Below, piece by piece: positions 45,201 to 57,000 of a stretch of DNA of 64,000 nucleotides; positions within the stretch are counted from its first letter, which is position 1, and the number at the start of each line of letters is the position of its first letter. Position numbers and translations under genes: made by a program. Source of the stretch: Charina bottae (taxonomy: Eukaryota; Chordata; Lepidosauria; Squamata; Charinaidae); the NCBI GenBank assembly GCA_023362775.1, contig JALMGJ010000011.1, positions 21,750,001-21,814,000 on the forward strand. The letters are read 5' to 3'. Below the pieces are notes generated by a model. It did not search any database, was not told the DNA's origin, and saw only the letters and a list, made by a program, of their open reading frames with translations.

Positions 45201-48200
45201 AAAGCTGACTTGGGCAGCTTCCTTTTCCAGGCACTCCCACCTGTCCCATTGGGCAACCAATGTGATATAAAAAAATAGGAGGAGCCAAGATCTCATCCAC
45301 GTAATGTATCACTGGGTGTCTTTGTGCTATAAATTTCTAGTCCATAAACCTAGAAAGATAGGGTTGAATTTATGAAGGAATATTCCAGAGGGAATCTCAA
45401 ACATTGCACTGGTAAGGGGGCAGATTTCAGTGTTCTTCATACCTCTCTTCTCTCCCTCCCCATTTGCTGTAAACCAATACAATATAAATATGTGTTCAAA
45501 ATCTCCATAATTGCAGTGCACAAATTGTTGCACTGAATTTCCATAATCCAAGTTGCTTATATTACTCTGTTTTCTCAGCATAGAGTTTTGAAGCCTTTTA
45601 TTTAAAATGGAATGTGAATAGCAGGGTGGATTGATTTGAATCACACTTTAACTCATGTTTTGAATCATCCGAGAGAAAACCTGATTTAAATACCTGATTT
45701 AAATTAGGTTTGCCACTAGTTGCACTTCACATTTCTCAAATGTGTGAATCTGATAACTGAATTGTGTTACTTGAGAACCCAGTATTGTATTTTGGAGTCT
45801 ACTGTAAGCCATATGCAGTACACAAAATAAATGGTGTTCTGTAATCTGTGTTTATCAGCATCAAGCTGCAGATATTGCTGCAATCTGTTAGGAATGTCAG
45901 TCCTGCTCTGCCTTTTTTTTTTTTTACTTTATTTCCGATGATACAATGAGCCAGAGTTTGGCAGCATTCTCCAATCGCTTTTGCTGGCGCCTTGCACTTG
46001 TGCTGACAAACCACACCCTACGTCTTGTTCTCTTGCTGTTCAAGGGAGGGAGATTTGACTTTTTTCTTCAATTTGGATGACACTCATAAACTCTAGAGGG
46101 GGACATCTGTGTTTTGTTAGCCACACCTGTTGGAGGCAGGAGCTAGTGGGAGCATTATGGGCTTCTATGTTCCTTAGTTTATGTAAACTGGGATTCTGGA
46201 GAATTGTTGTGTCACTTGAATGCTTAACTAACTTAACTAACTCCTTAACTAACTCCTTTGCTATCCTAGAGCCAGGTCCATAAGCATTCAGTAACAGCCA
46301 TCTTATCCAACCTGTATCTCTACCTTTTTCAGTCAGATAAATCATTTGCTGTAATCTAAAGATCATCTGGAGTTTTGCAGCCTAGATCTGGGAGCCCTGG
46401 CATGATTTGTGTTTGTATAAAGCAGTGTTTCTCAACTTTAGAAATTTTAAGATGGGTGGACTTCAACTCCCAGAATTCCCCAGCCAGCCATGCTGGCTGG
46501 GGAATTTTGGGAGTTGAAGTCCACCCATCTTAAAGTTTCTAAAGTTGAAAAACACTGGTATAAAGTGTCAGTTTCAAAAAATTGGCACCTCTAAATGTGG
46601 CATGGCTCAGATTGACCATAGAGAAATAGGTGTGAGAACAACAGCACTTTGGAAACGGGAGACTGGGCAAAATGCATGACCCTCCATTGTGCGATGGCTA
46701 CTCCACTTACTCCTCACCCCTGGCCATGTTGGCCAGGACTGATGCGTTCAACAAACTACTGCCTGTGTTCTTGGGGAGTTGCTGGAAATCAGAGAACACC
46801 AAAAAGGGCATGATGGACTAACATTTTAATGGGTACAAAGCAAACGGTTGAGCCTCTAAAGAGCCCTGAGACCTTTTCTCCTTAACTGCCTCCTAAGAGG
46901 GTCCTGGAGTTTGACCTGTCCGTTCCCCCTGCTTCAGTATCCTTGATTTTTCTCTTTTTGAAGAATGTCTCATCTTCTATGGCTCTTTGATATCATACAC
47001 CCACATGGTGTTTCTTATTGCTTCAATCCGTTTTATTTTGCATGGGTTGATTGCAGATCCAAAGCCTGTTATTAAAGGCAGATGAAACCGAGCAAAAGCA
47101 GCTGCCTTCCGTTCTGATGTCTTTTGTGCCTGAAAGCAGAAAAGTAGCACAGCTGCATGTTCCTGGCATTGAAAGAGACATCAAAGATTTACTGGTCCAA
47201 TTTTCTTCCTTCTCCTTCTCTCTCTCCCCCTCCCCAAGTTTTGGTAGATGCTGCACATCTCCTGTGATTATTTTTTGACATATATGCTATCTTGCAGCAC
47301 ATCTGGTGTTAAGGGCCCCCTGAGTTTTAGCACTTAAAAAAAAGAATTGCAGGCTATTCTTGGCACATAATATCGAACTATGGCCTTCCATCTAAATAAA
47401 AAAAAAGCCCTTCGTGTGCTTTCCCTGCCTTCTCCTCTCACTTGCTCAGACTGGAATACTTCCTCTTTGCCACAAACCAGAGTTTGCCTTTTCATCTGAA
47501 CCATTGCTATCTCAGTCAGAGTCCAGCCTTCCTAGATGTTATGCCTGAACCAAGTCAGATCAATCTGTGTGGTCTATCTATGTGGTTGCTAGGAGTGATG
47601 GCACGTAATCAAGCAATCAAGTCTGATCAAACATGGTTTGCTATTAAATCCAAATCAGTGGGCTGGACTTTGCAGCATTCCTTGAAACTGTGGCTGTCCT
47701 GATTTCAAGAAAAAACAGCAAAAGTTTTCTTCCTGATGATGTTCAAGAAGCTATTAAAGGCCTGGCTCTTCCAGGCTTTGGGGCAGGGTGAAGGTTAAGC
47801 CGCTGCTGGATGGAGAGTTCTTTGTTTTTTGTTTTTGGTTATATGTTGTCTTTGGACTGCTCATTATCTCCTTTTTGACTTTTTTGTTTTAACTTCTTAA
47901 TTGTAAGCCGCTAGAGTCATTGGCAGATGAATGGCCTATAAACTGTGTAAATAAATAATTTTTGCTGTATTGGGTTTTGGGTGAAACACAGCATTGCATG
48001 ATATAGCCTTCCCATGGAAATTAAGTGGCAGTGTCTGCTGCCTATCCACTCACGTCTTAGCTCTGGAAATAAAGTTCAGGTTTTCTTTTCCAGCACCATC
48101 CAGGTGGGTTGAGGTTGCAAATGCCAGTTTTGGTAGGTTGAAGAAAGCTGTTCTAGCTCCTTATGACTAGAGGGCAGAGCAAGAGGGTGTGCTGTGGGCC

Positions 48201-51014
48201 TTTGGATAGGAAGAGGAATCTTCAGATGTCCAAATTAAGTTTGGGGTAGCCTTCAGACCTGGGATAAGCCCTCTGTTTGCATATGCACATGATCCTCTTA
48301 AAAAAAAATCTTACAATTGGATGCTGGCCGTAGCTGCAACGGCAACTGCCCTTCCCCTGTAAGTGCAGGCTGTGCCTCAGTAGTGCAGATGTTCCCAATC
48401 TGATGTTTTTCAGATGCCCTTCAGACTTTCCCTAGGAATAATGGAAGTTGTAATCTAAGTCATCTGGAGGTCCCAGGTAAGCTTCAACCTCCAAGTCTCC
48501 TCACCTCCACAGCATTGGTTCCAGGTTTGGTTTCTGGCCTACTAGTTGAGCGCAGGGCAGGGATGGGAAACTGGTAGTCCTTTTGTTGCTCAGCAACAGT
48601 CCTAGCAACATCTCTCTCCTTTGGGCATTCTGGCCGGGACTGTTAGGGGTTGTTCAGAAGTCTCTGGAGGACCACAGAGTTTCCATCTCTTGGTTAGGTT
48701 ACCTTCCCAGGCTCCTACCCCAGAGCTTTCCAAACTTTTCATGTTGGTGACACACTTTTTAGACATGCATCATTTCGCGACACAGTAATTCAGTTTTACT
48801 AGCAAACCGGAGGTTAAACTAACTAATAAGAGATATGGTAAACGTAAAGGTTCCCCCCGCACATTTGTGCAGTCGTGTCTGACTCTAGGGGCCGGTGCTC
48901 ATCTCCGTTTGTTAGCCGAAGAGCCAGCGTTGTCCGAAGACGCTTCCACGGTCATGTGGCCGCATGACGTGCGTGGAACACTGTTACCTACCCACCGAAG
49001 TGGTACCTATTCATCTATTGTAATAGCGAAATGTATGGGGACACAACATATCTCATGAAAACAGAGTTCCCCTTTACAGCAGGGCACAAGGCAGGCACTA
49101 GGACCTGCGCGGAATCACGGCAGGTTTGGAGGCAGCAAGGCACAAGGCAGGCACTAGGACCTGCGTGGAATCCTGGCAGGGCTCGGAGGTAGCAGCAGCC
49201 AGGCGCTTGACGCTCTGAGCATCCGACTCAGAGGTTTCTCATTACGGTCATGCGACACACCTACACACTGCAGCCGATACACTAACGTGTCGCAACACAC
49301 AGTTTGGAAAGCTCTGTCCTACCCAATAACCAACATGTTTCATTCCCATCCCCATTAGAAGCCTGTGCACTCTTTGCTCAAACATTCTGTGCCAGAGATT
49401 TAGTTCTGTGGTCTACCTGTGTAGTTGTGCCCTAGCCACAATCCTCTTATTACTTGAAAATGTTCTTGCTGTTTATATTGTATCTGTTTCCCTGTCAAAT
49501 GTACTCTTCCCCCCTCCCCCCCAAGTTGGTATAACATCTTCAGTCACCAGTTGCACTCAAAGCAAGACAAATACTGCAAAATTCCCAGGAACTTTGGTTT
49601 TTCAGTCCAACTCTGTAATGTAAAATCTGTTACATGTTTACAGTGTTCTGTTTTCCTGTTCAAGAGCTGCCATTTTAACCATTGTCCACCTTGCATGGCC
49701 CAAACGATGCAGCGCCACAATGGGGGTATGTGTTTATGGCACTGGGAAAGGGATGGAGGATGGTGAATTGGATGAGGCTAACTTGGAATTGTCCCTTCTC
49801 CTCAGGGAGGTGAAGACCTTTGTGTTACAAATGAGAAAAAAGATGGGGTTGGATTCGCTTTATAATGAGTCTTCTGATTCTTCCAGGCCTGCATTGATGA
49901 AAACATGGAGGTGGTTGAATTTCTGGTGGAAAATGGAGCTGATGTGAATCAGGCAGACAATGAGGGCTGGACTCCACTGCATGTTGCTGCTTCCTGTGGC
50001 TACATTGAGATTGCACAGTGAGTTTGGGCTGGGTGAGGGTTTATGTATTTTTTGCCTAAAGTTGTTAGCGCAACAGATCTCTCAGCCAGACTTACAGTTC
50101 TTCTTGATGCAGGTGACTGCAGTGTGTCTTTTCTCACCCTCCACTTGGTGATTGAGCCAGTTCAGGCAGCTGCCATATTATTGTGTTGGATTTCCCAGCT
50201 GGAGAAACTCCGAGAGAGGCTCTGCCTGCTAATCATATTCCGTACATTTCACATTCAGTGAAAGATACTGGATACATTTGGAGGACTTTAGCCTTAGGCA
50301 ATCTTGTTTAAAGAGGAAGGTCCTGGCTGCATTTGGTGTGGGAGCTTGCAGGCCAAGGAAGCTTGTAAAGTTTGGCTGTATCTTGACTTTCATCTGCAGT
50401 TAAATGGGAGGGAGAGTTTTGCCTGAGAAGATGAGTCAGTGTGTAGGTCTTAAAGATTCAAATACTGTAATCTTTATTACAATGTTGTACTTGGCACCCA
50501 AGCAGATTAGGTTATCCAAATCAAGTTTTGCAGGAAGCAGGGTACGACATTCATCTTAGATGGCCCTTTTTGCTGGATTGTAGAGATAGTAGGCCTGATA
50601 TGGGGCCTGGTGGCCCATGGATCTGACTGGGCTTAACTGTCTGGCCCAGATACCTCTTGGACCACGGTGCCAACATTGCTGCGGTGAATAGTGATGGGGA
50701 CGTGCCATTGGACATTGCTGAGGCTGACAACATGGAGGCCTTGCTGCGAGCAGAAATTGGGAAACGAGGTAAGGCATAAGCAGCCACAACAAATGCAGCT
50801 CTGCTTCCTCTAATGTCCTGTTCGGGGGCTTTCCAGCCAGTTCTTCAACTTGCAACATTCCCCATACTCCGTTGGTTTTGATGCTATGGAAAGAGGCAAA
50901 CATTTGAAACATTCACCATTAAGAAAAATATATATCAGTGACTTTGTTTAGGTTACCTGGCTGTAAAAATTTACCTATCAGATTCTTTTAAATTCAGATT
51001 TTATATATACAGTA

Positions 51015-51091
<77 letters not shown>

Positions 51092-54000
51092 ACTTTTAGG
51101 GAGAGAACAAAAATAGGCTAACTTTGGACACGGTAAATGCCTTCCCTCTCCAGAGCTGCATTGTTGTTGCTGCTGATTATAATTTTTTCCCAAAATTATC
51201 AGCATGAATTCTTTCTGTTTGTGTGTATCGCAACATCCATTTTGCATTTAAATCCAATGAATATTAAGAGCTTTGTCGCACACATGCATAATAAAACTGT
51301 AGAGCTACATCACGGAATATGTGCTGGGCCTATCTTTTCCACCTTCCTCAGCAGGCTATACGTTGAGAAGCCTTTTCTCAAGCAGTGATGTGATTCAAGC
51401 TCTTTTTCTGAGATGGAAAGAAAGTTGCAAAGATTCAGTTGCTATAATTTCATTAAGAAAAGTGTGAGTGTGTCTGTGTGTGTGTGTGTGTGTTTTTTTC
51501 TCCTGCTTTATGATGTGGGCCCAGCCATTCAGAATTTTACAGCTGCAGGTCCTCTGTTCTCTCTGTGACCATTTCCTTTGCTTTCAGGGGTGGATGTAGA
51601 GGTAGCCAAGCGAGAGGAGGAGGAGGTGATGCTTCGTGATGCTCGCCATTGGTTGAATGCTGGCAAAATATCTGACGAGCCTCACCCCAAAACGGGGGCC
51701 ACTGCCCTCCATGTGGCTGCTGCTAAAGGCTACGTTGAGGTCATGAGGTGAGAGCCTCCCATTTCCTGAGCAACTCTTGTCTGGGGTTAACCTCACAACA
51801 ACCAGTATTTACTTTACTTTACTTTACTTTACTTTACTTTACTTTTTACTTTTTACTTTTTACTTTTTACTTTTTACTTTTTACTTTTTACTTTTTACTT
51901 TACTTTTTACTTTTTACTTTTTACTTTTTACTTTATTTTTATCCCGCCTTTATTATTTTTTTTATAAATAACTCAAGGCGGCGAACATACCTAATACTCC
52001 TTCCTCCTATTTTCCCCACAACAACAACCCTGTGAGGTAAGTTGGGCCGAGAGAGAGTGACTGGCCCAAGGTCACCCAGCCGGCTTTCATGCCTAAGGCA
52101 GGACTAGAACTCTCAGTCTCCTGGTTTGCCATTGGCTCCTTCCTAGGGCTGAGAGAGAGTGACTGGCCCAAGGTCACCCAGCCGGCTTCCATGCCTAAGG
52201 CGGGACTAGAACTCTCATTCTCCTGGTTTCTAGCCCAGCACCTTAACCACTAGACCAAACTGGCTCTTTCCTTTGGGTGGTTAATTACTTTTTGGAGCGG
52301 GAAATCACAGCTGCTTCTGCCTTTTCCAAGTTTCGTTTGGAGGGACAACAGCACAAGTCATTGGATCCCCTGGCTCTCTCTTCCCCCCTTCTATCCCCAC
52401 CCTGTGGCTGGCAGCTCACAGAGAATGAGCAGGGGTTTGGGGGACTGGTTTGCTCCGAGCATAGGTGGGGAAAAATGTAAGCCAAGCAGATGTCAGTCCC
52501 CACCCATCCACCTCTCAGCTGCTCCTAGCAAAAAGGAAAATCGAGGCGTCCTGGCTCTCAGCTCTTTTGCTTTAATCCTGGGATTCCTCTTTCCAAAAGA
52601 AAATAAAAAGGGGGGAAGGAGTTCCGATAAATCCCACTCATCCCTCTCCCCTACTCCTTTTTGTAAAGGAACCACCTGGGGTCTTATCTCCCACCCCTAC
52701 CTGGCTTTTCCTTTCCTGACCATGCTTCTTGCTCAAAAAATCCTAGCATAGCTCAAAAGTACGGATGTTTCTCAGCTGGAATCTGCCCCTAACCCCCCGT
52801 GGGTAACTTGGAAACATGAATTCTGGTCTCCCTTGAGCCTTTTATTTCTAGAATCTTCTCTCTCCAGATAGACTCTGATGTGCCACATTTGTCCTGCTTC
52901 CATCCATCTCTGTCCTCCCAGGAGCCAGTGAGTCTCAGGTACCCTCACCCTGCCTTCCCTTGCTCTGTTGCAGGCTGCTCTTGCAAGCTGGCTATGACAC
53001 CAATGTGCAGGACAGAGACGGCTGGGCGCCCCTACATGCAGCAGCCCACTGGGGAGTGGAGGAGGCCTGCCGGCTTTTGGCTGAGCACTTCTGTGATATG
53101 GAGGCGCTCAACAATGTGGTAAGAGACCAAGAGGCTGGTTGAGGGCAGGTAGGGGGGTATGGAAGAGTTGCATCTCCCATTGGAGAGAAACCCATGACCC
53201 CAAGAGACGAACGGGGAGATCGCTTTCATTGCAGGAGCTTGTTCAGGTGTAGGCCAGGCAGTCTCTGTCTGGGATGTTTTAATTTGGATTCCTGCATGGA
53301 GCCGGGTATTGGATTTGATGGACTCCACGTCCTCTTCCAGCTCTATGACTTTTTTTTCTACCTGAGACCAGGGAGCAAAAAGTATTGCCAGCTGGAATAA
53401 AGAGGCATGTAGGGCTAGTTCAGTGTTTCTCAACTTTGGCTACTTTAAGACGTGTGGACTTCAATTCCCAGAATTCTCCAGCCAGCTATGCTGGGCTAGA
53501 CAGGTTTGTGGCTTAGTATAAGACAGGTTCCCCTTCTCATAATTATCTCTGCTGGGTAGGAAAGACGTTACTAGGGGAGGGGAAAATAGGCTGCCACTCT
53601 GTCTGTCTGACCTCCCACTGCATTTCACAAGACTCACCGGGGTTTACAAAATACCATAAAACAGCTATTTTAAAAATGACAAATCCATTAATTATTCCAT
53701 CAGTATGACCTGGAGTTCAACAGAAACAACCGTTTTAATAGTTCTGGTGGGTACATCAGGTGTTCACTGCAGAAGAAGCATTTCACTTGAGAGGGTTGGA
53801 AGGGGACTGTCCCTTCACCAAGGCTGCTTGCCACCTATAGATGGTATATCCAGGTCAATTATGAGACAGTAGCACTGCTGCCTCACTGGGATGGTTCTTT
53901 AGGCTTCTGGCAGGCCACTCGCACCAGTGAACGTGAAGAGTGCCAGCACAGAGCCCCTGCCACACTTCTGGCAGAACAGAAAGCACGGGGGTGGTTGGGG

Positions 54001-57000
54001 GGAATATAGTCAGCTATCCCACTTCCCTTCCCTGTTTTTTTTTTTAAATACAGTCCTTTCCAGTGGGACCAATGGAGAGGAGTCGATCACTGCCAGTTCT
54101 AGGGCCTCTGGGCAGGAAATGTGTTGGATGATAGGAGGCCTTTCGGTCCATGGCCCCTCCCTGGCCTGCCTTCTTTTGGCCCTTTCTAGAGGAAAAGAAT
54201 GGCCTTATTCCCCCCCCCCCATTAATCAACTGAAAGTTGCACAGTGTAGAAAATTCAAAAGAGGCAGGGAAATGTGGGGTTGAAAGCCCGAAATTGATAA
54301 TGGGGGTCTCACGTACCTGCTCAGCTACTATCTGGCAGAAGTTCGTTAGAGGGAGCGTGGAGACCTGCAACTACACTGGGTTGAAGTAGAGTGGTAATGG
54401 GGTCTGGCAAAGGAGAATGTCCCGGAGGGGCCATAAATTTACCTTCTCTCTCTCGCTCATCCTCTCTCTCTCTCTCTCTCTCTCATTTTTTTTTTAACCT
54501 CTGGGCTTCGTGCTGCACTCAGGACTCCTGTTTTTCAGAGGCCAGAACACCCCTAGAGGGAGCTTTTTATGTTTGGGGAAGAGATGAAGGATCAAAATGA
54601 GTGCTGTAAGCCATTCAATTCATCCCTGAAAAATCCCTACCCAACATCTCAAATTGGGCCACATTTTCTCATTTTGTAATGGGTGGGCAAAGCTTAACAA
54701 GGCACTCGTTTCAGTTGTGAACCCCTCAATCCACAAGGGTTTGAACATTTCGCTATGGACACATAGACACACACACACACACACACACACACAAATGCCC
54801 CCCCCAAGCTAAGCTGGCTTGTGGCTTCTCCACTTAAAACTGCAACGGCTGGAAGCTAACAGATGGGAATGCTTTGAAAATTAGACCAGCCTTTGGAGTA
54901 GCTTTCTTCCTTAGGTGCATAAGGCTGAAGGCATCATAGCTGGCAGTTCAAAGTCTGAGTGACTACATCAGGGGGAATCTGTTGCGCCCACTGTATTTTC
55001 CTCTCTTCTTTTGCTGGCCGGTGGAGTTTTGAGTCAATTGTGCTGGGGCTTCTCTCGGCCCACCTATTTTCTTTCTCCCCCCCCCCCCCGCCCCTCTAGG
55101 GCCAGCGTCCCTGCGATCTTGCAGATGAAGATACTTTGGCGCTGCTTGAAGAGCTGCAGCACAAGCAAAAGGATGTGAGTGATGTATTTTTGTTTTTATT
55201 TTTTGCCAATTCTATTTGCGCTGGGGATGCCGAAGGGTGTTTGTGTGATAGACTTTTGCATTTATGCCGAAGGCTTCTCACGTCTGAAGTTGGTGCTTAG
55301 GCCACTTCCTGTGTGGGATTCTGCAGAATTTGGAAGACTTTTTAGGAGAGAAGGCCTCTGCAGGAAATCTTGGGGGCTGGGTTGAAAAGATTCTCCTTGT
55401 GGGGTGTCCCAGGCCATCCCCCAGGGCTTAATAGGAGTAGTTGACCAGAATTCTCTGAGTGAAGAAAATAATTAAAATAATTAAACAGTTTCCATTTCAA
55501 ATAAAATAAAAACAACACAAAATCATAACTAGATCATAGAGGCAGTCAGGGCATGTCTGGTTTTACAGACAGTATAACAAAACGTAGCCACATTCCAAGA
55601 AACGGAATTGTACTCCTACTTTCTAACATCTAGTTCAGTGTTTCTCAACCTTGGCAGCTTTAAGATGGGTGGACTTCAACCCCCAGAATTCTGAGAGTTG
55701 AAGTCCACCCATCTTAAAACTGCCAAGGTTGAGAAACACTGATCTAGATGAAACCACTGGGAACCAGTGTGGATCAGAGAGGCTATTTTTCAGTTCCAGT
55801 GGTTAATTCTGGACAGGGAGGCCCTACCCACGAAGGCCCATGACTTTAGGGTGGGGGTGTCTCATGGCCCCACTGCTATTGCTCCATTGACAGAGGAAGG
55901 CCGTGACCAAGAAGTTTTGCCCGGCTTCCGCTGGTGTGCCAGTTACATCCCTACCTGGATTGGGAAGAACTGGTGAAGGCAGCTCGCACTCTTTTCACTA
56001 CACATCTAGTATACCACAATGTGATTTGCACGGACTGCCTTTGAAGGCCACTTGGAAACTGCCCTTTGCTGGCAGGTAAGAACTGCTACAGTCATGTAAC
56101 ATTGGTGCTGCGTTGGCTTCTGATAGGCTTCCAGTGCAGTCCAACTTGGCTGTCGGGACCATCTTTTCCAGCCTGAATCGACCCAGCCTGTATGTGTGTT
56201 CCTAGAGAATCTGTTAGTAATTCCACACTTTTGTAATAGGAGGAGGCTGGGGCCCAGAAACAGTGTCATCCCCCCCACCCCCCCGGCAGTGATGGCATTT
56301 CCCTCCAGAAGTTAGATTAGCTCCCACCCTATTAATATTCCTGAAATTTGTTAAAGCAGCTTTTCTGGACAGCACTTGGGGAATAGCTGGAATGGCTTAG
56401 TCCAATGTTTCTCAAACTTGGCAACTTTAAGATGTGTGGACTTCAACTCCCAGAATTCCCCAGCCAGCCATGCTTAGTCTGATTATTTGATTATTTCACT
56501 GTTCCGGCTTCTATTATTGTTGTTGCATTTGTGTGTTTGTGTTTCTTCTGGATCTTTTATGCTCATTGTTAACTGCCAGGAGTCCTTAGGGATTTAGGGG
56601 TTATAATAGTTGCAAAACAAATAAATGCAGCTTTGGATCAGAAACATAACTTTTTCAGTGGTGGTCCCTCATTTGTGGAATTTGGTTTTGAAGAAATATC
56701 TGTTCCACACTCTTTTTAGCTACCTTTATTTACAGTAATACATTTCAGGTTTCTTACACCGTTACATGCTTGCTGATACAATTTATCTTAATAATGATCT
56801 AATTTTAGGGATTGCTTAAGATAGTCTTGTGATTTTTATGTTTTTAGGTAAGCTTCCTTACAAAGGCTGTTGGCCCTGAAAATATACATAAGATATGATA
56901 AACCCTTGAGGGGGATCAGATCTGGTCTGGTCATCCCTGCTCACTAAGGTCAGATGGTGTTATACCAAAGTTGCCTGAATAGAATAAGTTGTCTTTGTTG

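Larger units (their letters stand above)
37063..49886. other. PPP1R12C intron 1 (12.8 kb; AAVS1-equivalent intron)
   Basis: Equivalent in position to the human AAVS1 intron. It holds two SINEs, an RTE fragment, CR1/L2 3' ends, an R4-like LINE, two family-beta MITEs, one family-alpha MITE and a SINE nested in a MITE, listed separately. The stretches 38441-39530, 39833-41299, 42216-44055, 45215-46414 and 46566-47711 have no recognised exon or element. Confidence 0.7.

Noticed and set aside
51808..51938. CRISPR-like regular repeats
   Set aside because: It is a simple pentanucleotide and heptanucleotide array without spacers, in a vertebrate genome.
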